Assembly (NCBI GenBank): GCA_963771545.1
Contig: CAVYTX010000002.1
Span: forward strand, 1,860,001-1,924,000
Reading direction: 5' to 3'
Length of the DNA: 64,000 nt
Origin: CAKZLS01 sp963771545
Lineage (GTDB): Bacteria > Pseudomonadota > Alphaproteobacteria > Rhodospirillales > Defluviicoccaceae
Below the pieces are notes generated by a model. It made no database searches. It was given only the letters and a program-made list of their open reading frames with translations, and was not told the origin of the DNA. Both the position numbers and the translations under genes were made by a program. Below are positions 43,073 to 51,271 of this stretch, piece after piece. The stretch's first letter is position 1. Every line of letters starts with the position of its first letter.

Positions 43073-44380
43073 CTATGCTTGTTTTGCCTCCGGCGCCGCT
43101 GCCGCGACCTCGCCGCTTTCGATCAACTTCCGGACGAACTGGATGTGAAGCCGGAGGGCGAATAGCTGGTCGGCGTAGCTGAGCGGCACCTTGAGTTTGC
43201 CGACCTCGCTCTGCAATACATCGAGCGCCGCCATGGAGCGCGCGCGTTCGGTCCCGGACGGGGCGGCGCGCGCGTCGGATTCGATGTGGCGAACATTGTC
43301 ATACCATTTGTAGATCCGGCGGCGGACCCGCCACTGATAGAGCGGCGGCCCGAATTTGAAGAACGGCAGCAACAAGGTCACCAGGGGAATGACGAGCACG
43401 ATCCCCCGCTGCACGAGATTGGCGGCCCAGAACGGCAGGTAGCGGTCGAGGAAGCTGGGACCTTTCTCATAATACCGCCGGGCTTCGTCGCTCAGTGGAA
43501 AGTCGGTGAGCCGCGGGGAGGGGAACTCGCCCGGCGCCGAAAACAGGCCGCCGGGATCGTGAATTCTTCGCGCCGCCCGCAACAACAGCGACTGAATCGC
43601 CGGATGCAGATCGTCCCGGGCCACCAGGCTGGCCGTGGTCGCCAGCATGGTAACCGTCTCGGGCGGAATGTTGTTCTTGAGATCGACGATGCCTTCCGGC
43701 AGCGTGACCACCGACAGAAACTTGTACAGACGGGCATAGGTCTCGGCGCGAGGGAATGGTCGCAGTTCGATACCGGGCGCGGCCATGAGCGCGCGTATGG
43801 TCATCGATTCTCCCCCCGATACGTAGACGACACCATCCACATCGCCGTGCATCAGCGCCGCCGCCGCTTCCTCGCCTCCAATAAAAACGCGTTCGACAGC
43901 GTCTTCGTCCATCCCCATGGACGTCAGAATATCGTTGGCGAGGACGCTGCTGCCGCTGCCCTCCGCGCCAATGGCGAGGCGGTACCCCTCGAGATCCCCA
44001 GGGTTCGGCGGCCGGCGGTCTATCCGGCCAAGGACCCAGAGCGCCTCGGGGTAGAGGCTGCCAAGGGAAACCAAGTCCGGAGCGTCCACCTGGCCGCCAA
44101 TTCCGCCTTGCATGAAGGCGACGTCCACGCCGTCGGCGACGGTGGTCAGCAAGACCAGATTGGCCATGGATCCGGTGGTTTCGACCAGTTCCACCTCAAT
44201 CCCGTCCGCCGCCAGCGCCTGGCGGTACTTCTCGCCCATGGCCGCGTAGACGCCGCCCGGCGATCCGGTCGCCATGCGGATGCTCGATGGCGGCGCGGGC
44301 TTGACGAAATGGGCGGCGACGGCAAAACCCGCGATGACCAGCAAGGCGAACGGTCCGTATACCTTGATCGCATCCCACAC
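43073..44380 (-). CDS. TAXI-family TRAP solute-binding protein, membrane-anchored
   Basis: A 435-residue protein. An N-terminal helix (YGPFALLVIAGFAVAAHFV) is followed by the TAXI binding domain: MATGSPGGVYAAMGEKYRQA, VDVAFMQGGIGG, LAIGAEGSGSSVLANDIL and VVYVSGGESM. After residue 320 comes a second membrane segment (LVQRGIVLVIPLVTLLLPFF) and a cytoplasmic helical tail to the C-terminus. Such long forms occur without a TRAP permease gene beside them, as here, and may be sensors rather than transport subunits. Confidence 0.8.
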   Translation of the reverse strand: MWDAIKVYGPFALLVIAGFAVAAHFVKPAPPSSIRMATGSPGGVYAAMGEKYRQALAADGIEVELVETTGSMANLVLLTTVADGVDVAFMQGGIGGQVDAPDLVSLGSLYPEALWVLGRIDRRPPNPGDLEGYRLAIGAEGSGSSVLANDILTSMGMDEDAVERVFIGGEEAAAALMHGDVDGVVYVSGGESMTIRALMAAPGIELRPFPRAETYARLYKFLSVVTLPEGIVDLKNNIPPETVTMLATTASLVARDDLHPAIQSLLLRAARRIHDPGGLFSAPGEFPSPRLTDFPLSDEARRYYEKGPSFLDRYLPFWAANLVQRGIVLVIPLVTLLLPFFKFGPPLYQWRVRRRIYKWYDNVRHIESDARAAPSGTERARSMAALDVLQSEVGKLKVPLSYADQLFALRLHIQFVRKLIESGEVAAAAPEAKQA

Positions 44381-44442
44381 GGATCTATACCTCCCTGTTT
44401 GGAAAAGGAAATTTCATCGACCGCCGAACGACGGTTGCCGGG

Positions 44443-45459
44443 TTAGTCCCCTTCCTCCACCCGGGTCCACGATTCATCCGGATCGAACGAGTCGATCTCC
44501 GAGGCCAGCTTTCCCGTGTCCTCTCCGAGGTCATTCTCGAAGACATCGCCGTGTTGGTTGACCATAAACGTCATGATGCCGGTGGAACCGTAATCCGCTG
44601 GGTACGCCACCAAGCCAAATCCGGCCACCATGTGGCCGTTGATGATGTAATCGTACGCGCCGCCGGGCGCATTCGGACCCTGACGGGTGAGAATCTTGTA
44701 GTAGTAGCCGTTAAACGGGTCGGCGCGCCCCTCGATCTCGTCGTAGCGATATCCCTGGGCCGACGCGCGCGCGAGGCCGGGTCCCAACGCGCTCAAATCC
44801 TCGCCAGCCTCGACCGGAAAATAGAGGCCGTTCCGCTGCCCTTCGTCGCTGACGATCTTGGTGGCGTACTCCAGCACGCCATCACCGTTTCGATCCTCGC
44901 TCTCATAGAGGCGCTGGGCGTCCCGGTAGGCTCGCGCGCCCTCTATGACTTTCAGCTCGTTGGCTCCGATGCGCCGGATCAGGATTTCCTCGCGGCCGTC
45001 CTCGGTATCGAAGAACCAGCGATCGCCCGCCTTCGCCAGGGCGATGGGAAACGGCCACTGAGATTTCCCGATATACAGGGTCGCCCGTCCATCTTCCTGT
45101 TCCACAATTCGGCTCATCTCTTTCGCGCTGTCCATGAATGACTTCCACCGCCGCCGATCGACCCCCTTGACGCCGGTGAACAGAATGTCCTCGCTGCCGG
45201 GTCCGAAGATCTCGACCATCCTCGCGGGATCCTTGTTGCCGAGCGCGTTCATCAGCGCGTTGACCGCCTCCTGCGGCGTTGCGAAAGTGTCCTGACCCTC
45301 CGCTTGCGCATGCGCGGGACGATGCCCCGCCAAGCCGGCGACGAGCAGGCCCATCATCATGATCAACGCGACGTTCCGACGAACCGCCTTCACTTTGTCT
45401 ACCGAGACCAACCGCACGGCCGAGCCCTCCTTCGCAAGGACCCCGCTTCGGGTCCACAT
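44443..45459 (-). CDS. DUF2950 family exported protein
   Basis: A 338-residue protein with a signal peptide (VALIMMMGLLVAGLAGHRPA, then HA) and the DUF2950 blocks TFATPQEAVNALMNALGNKD, WPFPIALAKAGDRWFFDTED, GREEILIRRIGANELKVIEG and GGAYDYIINGHMVAGFGLVA. Function is unknown. DUF2950 genes often lie next to DUF3300 genes, as here (64 bases apart, same strand). The ATG at 45459 is a compromise: longer frames exist but have no family similarity. Confidence 0.82.
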   Translation of the reverse strand: MWTRSGVLAKEGSAVRLVSVDKVKAVRRNVALIMMMGLLVAGLAGHRPAHAQAEGQDTFATPQEAVNALMNALGNKDPARMVEIFGPGSEDILFTGVKGVDRRRWKSFMDSAKEMSRIVEQEDGRATLYIGKSQWPFPIALAKAGDRWFFDTEDGREEILIRRIGANELKVIEGARAYRDAQRLYESEDRNGDGVLEYATKIVSDEGQRNGLYFPVEAGEDLSALGPGLARASAQGYRYDEIEGRADPFNGYYYKILTRQGPNAPGGAYDYIINGHMVAGFGLVAYPADYGSTGIMTFMVNQHGDVFENDLGEDTGKLASEIDSFDPDESWTRVEEGD

Positions 45460-45523
45460 TGAACCGTCGTTAAAACAAAGAACCCAGAGCTTGAAAACCA
45501 GGATGGACCGTGCTTTTGAGGCC

Positions 45524-47074
45524 TCATTGTCGTCCCCTGTCCTTCTGGCCTCTCCCGCGTTGCCTCGCATTCGCACTCTTGTTTCCGCGCTTTTGGGCGG
45601 CTTTCGCCGACTTGCCATTGTGGCTACCGCTGAACGCTGTCTTGTTTTTATGAGGTTTGGAAGCCCTTGATGCTTTTGAGCCTTTCGACGCGTGAGAGGC
45701 TTGCTTGACGGAACTGGCCTTCCCGGTCCCGCCCTTGGACTTCCGCACGCTGGCCGCGCCGCGCTGGCGATCTTTCTTGACCTTGGGGGCCGACTTCTTG
45801 CCCTCGAACGCGCCGTCCTTGTTTTTGTTCACACTCGGCTTGGCGGCGGTCTTGCCGCCCGTTGTCGCGGCGCCGCGTTTGACGCTGTCGCGGTCATGAC
45901 CGCGCGCGGCCAGTTTTTTCTCCACGCGGGAGACATCCTTGGTTTGGCGATCGCCGCGCGGCTGTCTAGCGGGGACCTTCCCGTCCAAATTCGCCTTTTT
46001 TCGTTCGACGCGTTTCCTGGCGTCCGCCTTCTGCTGCTTGTTCGGCTTCCACGCCCCGCCCTCCACATTGACGCTTCTGTCGATGTTGACATCGCCGACA
46101 TTGACATTGCGCCCGCCGCCCCCGCGGTAGACTTCGTGATCGTCCCAATCGAAATGATCGTCCCAATCGTCGTCGTCGTCGTCGAACAGTTCACTGACGA
46201 GGATGCCGGCGCCAAAGGATAGCGCGCCCGTCGCCAGCATGGCGCCGGTGCTAAACCCCGAATCACCGACGACGGTGGTGGGCGGGTAAACTTCCGATGC
46301 GGCGGGATACGCCGCCGGCACGGCGCCCGGCGCAAAAGCCGAAGCCGGCTCATAGACCGCCCGAGGATCGTACTGCGGTACATTGATGACCTCCGGCTCG
46401 GCCGGCTCGATGGATATGGCGTCGTTCTCGACCGTCACCTGCTGCTGGTCGGTCGTCTGTAGACTGCCCGCCGCCTGCGCCTGCGCCCGCATGACTTGAA
46501 TCGCGTCGAGAACATCGTCCGACTGGGCGACGAACGCATCGCCCAGCGATTCGGTCCATTCCAGATCGTCGCTCATTGTTTTGAGAACGCTCGGAAACGC
46601 GGTCAGCGTCTTGACGCTGGGATCCCAATCCTCGTCTTCCAGCGCGGCGGCGCGTTCGTCTCCGTCGAGTTTTTCGTTGTCCTTCGTCCAACGGGCGGCG
46701 CGCACCACGTCGACGGGCTCGGTGGACGCGATCAGGATTTGCGCCAGCAACGGATCGGGGTAAAGCGCAATGCGGGCGACGAGATCCTCGAGTTCCTCAT
46801 CCGAGAATGCGTCGTCCGCCTCATCGGTGTCACCGGTATCTTCGGTCTCGTTTTCGGCCGCTGCCTCGTCCTCCCCGGCTGCCTCTTCATTGCCGGCCCC
46901 GGTGGCAGGCTCCTCCGCCGTCTCCTTCGCGGCGTCGGCCTCGGCCGACGATGGGGCGGTTGGGCCGATCATCCAGCAAATGGCGAGAATGACGGCAAAC
47001 GCCCATCGATGGCTCCATGTTACGCTCACGGCTTTTCTCCCTACCTCACCGAACAGCCAAACCCTCATTGACAT
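45524..47074 (-). CDS. DUF3300 family exported protein with a long basic tail
   Basis: A 516-residue protein. From ATG 47074 it has a signal region (WAFAVILAICWMIGPTAPSS), an acidic Ala/Glu-rich linker, then the DUF3300 domain (LEDLVARIALYPDPLLAQIL, ARWTKDNEKLDGDERAAALE, DPSVKTLTAFPSVLKTMSDD) and a short membrane-like stretch GAMLATGALSFGAGILVSEL followed by FDDDDDDWDDHFDWDDHEVY. The last 150 residues are Lys, Arg, Ser and Gly rich low complexity. Function unknown; exported or membrane location is inferred. The acidic patch next to the basic tail is notable. Confidence 0.82.
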   Translation of the reverse strand: MSMRVWLFGEVGRKAVSVTWSHRWAFAVILAICWMIGPTAPSSAEADAAKETAEEPATGAGNEEAAGEDEAAAENETEDTGDTDEADDAFSDEELEDLVARIALYPDPLLAQILIASTEPVDVVRAARWTKDNEKLDGDERAAALEDEDWDPSVKTLTAFPSVLKTMSDDLEWTESLGDAFVAQSDDVLDAIQVMRAQAQAAGSLQTTDQQQVTVENDAISIEPAEPEVINVPQYDPRAVYEPASAFAPGAVPAAYPAASEVYPPTTVVGDSGFSTGAMLATGALSFGAGILVSELFDDDDDDWDDHFDWDDHEVYRGGGGRNVNVGDVNIDRSVNVEGGAWKPNKQQKADARKRVERKKANLDGKVPARQPRGDRQTKDVSRVEKKLAARGHDRDSVKRGAATTGGKTAAKPSVNKNKDGAFEGKKSAPKVKKDRQRGAASVRKSKGGTGKASSVKQASHASKGSKASRASKPHKNKTAFSGSHNGKSAKAAQKRGNKSANARQRGRGQKDRGRQ

Positions 47075-47129
47075 CGATCCACGGAATTCCTTTTTGATAT
47101 CTGTTGCTCTGGAGACCCGCCGCGCGCAT

Positions 47130-48545
47130 TTAAAACCCTCCGCCGGTGCGAAACCCGCCGCCGCCCGAACCCCCTCGCGGCATGCGCGGCATGCGCCCGC
47201 CTCCGCCACCGAGCCTCCCCGGGAACCGCGGCATGGGGAAGCCGCCGCCTCCGAAGCCGCCCGGTTGCCGAGGCATGCGCCGCCGGCCCATCTGATCCCT
47301 CAGCACGTCTCCCGACAGCGCGCCGCCCAGCACCTGCGTCAGCATCATGGTCAGCATTCCCACGTCGCGGAAATCCCACGCATCGTTGCCGCCCCCTTGT
47401 TGGCGATGGTCGCGGCGAACCCGCTCGAGCTCGGCCATCCGCTTGCGCTGCTCCGCTTGCTGCGCCTTCTGCTCCGCCACGGCGGCCTTGACCGCTTCGA
47501 TCTCCTTCTCGATGTCCTCGATCCGTTCGACCACCGTGTCGTCTTCCGGAAGAGGCGTGCGCATCGCCTGCTGCCGCAGCTTACGCAGGTCTTCGCGCTT
47601 CAACGCCGCCACAATCACGTCGAGAGCCTCGGTCGTCGACTTGTCCGCTCCGCTGTTCAGTTTCGCCCTCTGTTCAAGAATTGCGGCGCGCTTGCCCTCA
47701 AGCGCCTCGATCTGGCTGTCGAGGGCGTCGAACCCCGCCCGCGCCTCGGAAAGACGTTCGCGGCGCTCCGAGGGCTCGGCCGACTGAACGGCCGCCTGCT
47801 CCATTTCGCCCAGTTGCTTGGCTTCTTCATCGGCCCGGGCGCGCTGGTCATTCGCGTGCGCCTTCAGCCTCTTGGGAATCTGGGTCAGCATGGCGCAGTT
47901 GGCCCGGGCCTTGTCGAACTCGATCAAGCTCGCGACCCAGCCGTCAAGGAAACGGGCGATGAATCCCGCTTTATACTTGGATGTCCCAAAATCACGACGC
48001 CACAGATACATGAACAAGGGATCGTCCAGATACGGTTTGCCCTTCTCATTCCGGTCCTGCTCCGCGAACTGCGCCTTCTGCTCGGCGTGATGGGCGACCT
48101 TCTCGGCTTCGTCCGCTTTTGTACGCCGGGCCTTGTACGCTTCGGATTCCGCCAGTGCGTTCAAGGCGGCGTTTTCGGCGGTTTCCAGCGCTTCCGTCTT
48201 TTCCTCCACGTCCTTGACGAGAGCCGCGCGCTCCCGAGCCAGCCGCGCCAGTTCCGGTTCCATCTCGGCGAGCTTGGCGTCGGTGGCCTTGACCGAGTCC
48301 GATCGTTGATCGAGCAGAACCCGCGCCTGCTTCTCCGCCGCCGACAGTTCATCGATGACACTGCCACCCGCGAGATCGCCGAGCCGCAATCGCGCGAGAG
48401 ACAGATAGGCCGCCGCTTCCTCTTCCCGCAGCTTCACGTATCTCTCGGTGAGCGCGGCGATCTCCCCGTCGATCGCGCCTGCGTCCTGGAGGGCTTGCCC
48501 GTAAACCGCGTCGATCGACCCCGCTACCTGCCTCTCGCTCAGCAT
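47130..48545 (-). CDS. unrecognised coiled-coil protein with glycine/arginine-rich C-terminus
   Basis: A 471-residue protein with no signal peptide. Residues 1-150 and 235-390 are heptad-rich coiled coils (ARLARERAALVKDVEEKTEA, VERIEDIEKEIEAVKAAVAE). Between them is a distinct conserved-looking block: KGKPYLDDPLFMYLWRRDFG, TSKYKAGFIARFLDGWVASL. The last 80 residues are Gly, Met, Arg, Pro and Phe rich (GGFGGGGFPMPRFPGRLGGG). It follows the DUF6384 gene by seven bases, so the two are cotranscribed. I cannot assign a function. Confidence 0.7.
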   Translation of the reverse strand: MLSERQVAGSIDAVYGQALQDAGAIDGEIAALTERYVKLREEEAAAYLSLARLRLGDLAGGSVIDELSAAEKQARVLLDQRSDSVKATDAKLAEMEPELARLARERAALVKDVEEKTEALETAENAALNALAESEAYKARRTKADEAEKVAHHAEQKAQFAEQDRNEKGKPYLDDPLFMYLWRRDFGTSKYKAGFIARFLDGWVASLIEFDKARANCAMLTQIPKRLKAHANDQRARADEEAKQLGEMEQAAVQSAEPSERRERLSEARAGFDALDSQIEALEGKRAAILEQRAKLNSGADKSTTEALDVIVAALKREDLRKLRQQAMRTPLPEDDTVVERIEDIEKEIEAVKAAVAEQKAQQAEQRKRMAELERVRRDHRQQGGGNDAWDFRDVGMLTMMLTQVLGGALSGDVLRDQMGRRRMPRQPGGFGGGGFPMPRFPGRLGGGGGRMPRMPRGGSGGGGFRTGGGF

Positions 48546-48552
48546 TGTGTTT

Positions 48553-49515
48553 TCACCATTCCAGTATCGCGCCTCCCTGGACCGGGATCGTGTATTCCGG
48601 CTGGAGGTAACCGCGGCGCTTCACCCCCACGCGATTGTTTTGGATGATCCCGTCGTCCTGCTTGTCGGCCCGCACCCGCGCGAACTCGGATTCGCTCACC
48701 CGCACTCCCCAAACGTCGACCAGGCCGGTCTTGCCCTGCTCCTCGCTGGTGACCCGGACCTTGACCGGGCGCCCGCTGGCGTCGATGGCCTCGACGATCA
48801 AATAGTAATTGCGGGCGTTGGGATTGGCGTCGGGGATGCGGAAGACGCCGCTCTGCTCCCCGGGCCGGGAGACGATCCGGATGACGTACTCCTGCTCCAG
48901 GCCCTGGCGAAGCGACTGGAGTTGGGCGGCCTTGCCGTTGGCCGCGTCGAGATCGCCGGCCTTGGCGGCCGCGAGCCCCTCGGCGACCAACCGTTCGGCC
49001 GCCTCGACCGCCCGGTCCTCCTGGGAGACGGCCTTGATGCGATCCAATTCGGCGGCGAACTCACGGGGCAAGCCGACCGTCAACGCCTCGGTCTGCTCCG
49101 CCATCCGGCGTTCCGCCGGCCGCTTCACGCCGAAGTAATAGCCACCGCCGGCCACGGCGAGCACGACCAGGCCGATGGCCAAAAACATGCCCCAACGTTT
49201 CCGCCGGATCCAGATCATCGCGAGCCAGCGCGAGGCCCCGATGTCCGGCGGATCGTACACGAAGCGCTCGTCCTCGAGCGCCGCCACGCCCTCGTCCAGG
49301 ATCCGGTCCGACACCTCCAAACCCTGAGACGCATAGATCTGCCGCAGCCGCTCCTTGAGTTGCCGCGCCCGTTCATCCGACGACAGCTCCCGCTCCACCA
49401 GTTTATCGGCGTGGCGAAGGGTGTCGACCACGTCCATCGCCATCATCACGTCGTCCAGCGGCGCGGCCTTGCCGGCCGCCGGCGCGGGCGCCGATGCGGC
49501 CGCCTTCTCAGCCAT
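48553..49515 (-). CDS. DUF6384 family single-pass membrane protein
   Basis: A 320-residue protein. N-terminal cytoplasmic helical part (LDDVMMAMDVVDTLRHADKL, VERELSSDERARQLKERLRQ), one membrane helix at about 105-130 (WGMFLAIGLVVLAVAGGGYY), a helical stalk, then a beta-rich outer domain (YVIRIVSRPGEQSGVFRIPD, NARNYYLIVEAIDASGRPVK, TGLVDVWGVRVSESEFARVR). It overlaps the preceding gene by eight bases. The topology would link a cytoplasmic partner to the periplasm. Confidence 0.75.
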   Translation of the reverse strand: MAEKAAASAPAPAAGKAAPLDDVMMAMDVVDTLRHADKLVERELSSDERARQLKERLRQIYASQGLEVSDRILDEGVAALEDERFVYDPPDIGASRWLAMIWIRRKRWGMFLAIGLVVLAVAGGGYYFGVKRPAERRMAEQTEALTVGLPREFAAELDRIKAVSQEDRAVEAAERLVAEGLAAAKAGDLDAANGKAAQLQSLRQGLEQEYVIRIVSRPGEQSGVFRIPDANPNARNYYLIVEAIDASGRPVKVRVTSEEQGKTGLVDVWGVRVSESEFARVRADKQDDGIIQNNRVGVKRRGYLQPEYTIPVQGGAILEW

Positions 49516-50686
49516 CGATCAGGGCATTCCCTTGCCGGGCGAGGCGCGCGATCCTCTGCTTGCCCTGCTCCACCGCGTCGCGGATTTCCTCGGCGTTCTT
49601 GGTGCTTTGCTGACGCATCTCGTCGATGATCTCGACCGAACGTTCCTGATAGTTGACGACCGAGTCCACCAGCTTGCGCACCGCATCGGCGCGGATGGTC
49701 GGACCGTAACCGGCCTTGAGGGCTTCCTCCTGGACCTTGCCGCCGATTTCGGACAGCGTTTCCAGGCTCTGGCTGACGCCCTCCTTCATCCGGTTCAGGG
49801 TCTGGGTGCTCTCGTGCAGACCGTGCATTCCGGTGAAGGACGCGGTCAAGGCGGTGAGAACGGACTCGTTGGTGGAGAAAAAGCTGACCGACTGCTGGTA
49901 CACGCGCTCCTTGGCGTTGGTCGTCTGCATCAGACGCGCCATGATCACTTCGGAGGTGTTGTACCCCACGGTCAGGTTGTCGCTCAGATCCTTGGCGATC
50001 TGGTAGCGCTTTTCCTCGTCCTGTAATTCCCGCACGCGCTCGTCGCGTGCCATTTCCAGCCTTGCCCGCTCGGCGGGTTCGGCCGCCGCCGCGGCTTCAA
50101 TGGCCTTCGACGCTTCGTCCACGCGCTGCTTGGCGGCGTCGAGTTTGCCCTCGGCCGTCTTGAGCACCTCCAGCGCCAGCACCTCCGATTCCTTCAGGGC
50201 GCCGCGGAAATCCCGGTAGGATTCGAGAATGAGATGCTCGCGGTCGATCTGATCCTTGGTGTCCTTGGAGACGTCGAGATAGGTCTCCTTGATCTTGTCG
50301 AAGCGGGCGGCGATGTCGCCGCGGGTCACCTTCTGCCAGACGTTGGAAAGACGCTCCCAGGTGTCGATCTTGCCGTCGCCCATTTGGTCGACCATGCCGC
50401 GCGCGTCGTCGCGGATGGAGTTGAAGGACTCCGCGATATCGTCATAGCGCTCGCCGATGGTCATGGCGCCGATCTGCTCGCGAACCACCTCGTTGAAGAA
50501 CGACATCTGATCGAGGGTGCGCGCGATCACCACCACCTTGTTCTCGTCCAGCCCGGTAATCTTGTCGAGGAGAGCCGTCATCGGCGCCTCCCCGTGCTTT
50601 TCGGGGACCAGGCCGAGGTCCCTCAGACCGCCCAGCGCCTTGTCCAGATACTGCATGGGATTGGAAACAACGGACGTATTCGTCAT
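49508..50686 (-). CDS. helical 'cell surface'-type protein, distantly TelA-like organisation
   Basis: A 392-residue, almost entirely helical, soluble protein without signal peptide. Landmarks are KITGLDENKVVVIARTLDQM, SFFNEVVREQIGAMTIGERY, KVTRGDIAARFDKIKETYLD, DVSKDTKDQIDREHLILESY and ALEVLKTAEGKLDAAKQRVD. It is commonly labelled cell surface protein in related genomes; the domain order recalls TelA-like proteins but I do not see enough to call it TelA. The ATG at 50686 follows GGGAGGCTC at a good distance. First gene of the trio with the DUF6384 and coiled-coil genes. Confidence 0.7.
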   Translation of the reverse strand: MTNTSVVSNPMQYLDKALGGLRDLGLVPEKHGEAPMTALLDKITGLDENKVVVIARTLDQMSFFNEVVREQIGAMTIGERYDDIAESFNSIRDDARGMVDQMGDGKIDTWERLSNVWQKVTRGDIAARFDKIKETYLDVSKDTKDQIDREHLILESYRDFRGALKESEVLALEVLKTAEGKLDAAKQRVDEASKAIEAAAAAEPAERARLEMARDERVRELQDEEKRYQIAKDLSDNLTVGYNTSEVIMARLMQTTNAKERVYQQSVSFFSTNESVLTALTASFTGMHGLHESTQTLNRMKEGVSQSLETLSEIGGKVQEEALKAGYGPTIRADAVRKLVDSVVNYQERSVEIIDEMRQQSTKNAEEIRDAVEQGKQRIARLARQGNALIDG

Positions 50687-50810
50687 TGATTGAGCCTCCC
50701 GCCTCTTGATGTCCCACCTTTCTTGATGTCCCACCTTCACGTTTAATCGTTTCGATGCCAGCATACCATAGTTCAGGAAACCAGCTTCTCCCGTCCGCGT
50801 TCAACGGGTT

Positions 50811-51134
50811 TTATCGATCGGATTCGAGCTGATCGCGAGCAACGCCGAGAAGCCTCGCCATCTCCGCGCGAAGCTCGGCTTCGCTCGTCGCGACGTTGCT
50901 TTTGCGGAAATCCCCCATCACCTTCCGAATGACATCTTCGTCGCCCGGTTCTTCAAAATCGGACATGACGACCTCCTTGGCGTAGGCCTGGACGGCATCG
51001 CCGGTGAAACTCAGCTTTTCCGCCGCCCAATGGCCCAGCAACCGATTCCGGCGGGCCATGACCTTGAACTCGAGCTCGCCGTCGCGAACGTGCTTTTCCT
51101 CATGATGCTTGCCTGATTTTCCGGTCTTTTTCAT
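50811..51134 (-). CDS. divergent ATPase-inhibitor zeta-subunit family protein (DUF1476)
   Basis: A 107-residue protein. From residue 22 it matches the F1-ATPase zeta subunit: LEFKVMARRNRLLGHWAAEK, LSFTGDAVQAYAKEVVMSDF, EEPGDEDVIRKVMGDFRKSN. In zeta proteins the disordered N-terminus, usually near FDDREKAFEAKFAHDEE, is the segment that blocks the enzyme. Here it is replaced by a Lys/His-rich KKTGKSGKHHEEKHVRDGE. So the four-helix body is kept but the inhibitory arm is not. It stands between the helical trio and the DUF748 gene rather than near atp genes. Confidence 0.8.
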   Translation of the reverse strand: MKKTGKSGKHHEEKHVRDGELEFKVMARRNRLLGHWAAEKLSFTGDAVQAYAKEVVMSDFEEPGDEDVIRKVMGDFRKSNVATSEAELRAEMARLLGVARDQLESDR

Positions 51135-51271
51135 GCTCGATTGTTTCCTTGCGTTATTGGATTCGAAATCATCCGTACAGACTCATTGTTACGGCCCTTC
51201 GAGGTTTCCGGCAAGGACCGTGCCTCCCCGTGACGCGGGGATGTCGGCGATCAATGGATTTGCGGCCTCGA

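Noticed and set aside
46770..48647. 625-codon plus-strand frame
   Set aside because: Antisense to the DUF3300 and coiled-coil genes; composition is low complexity and no start site is visible.
49508..50686. Calling the helical protein TelA (tellurite resistance)
   Set aside because: The helical layout is similar but characteristic TelA blocks were not identified and no ter genes are nearby.
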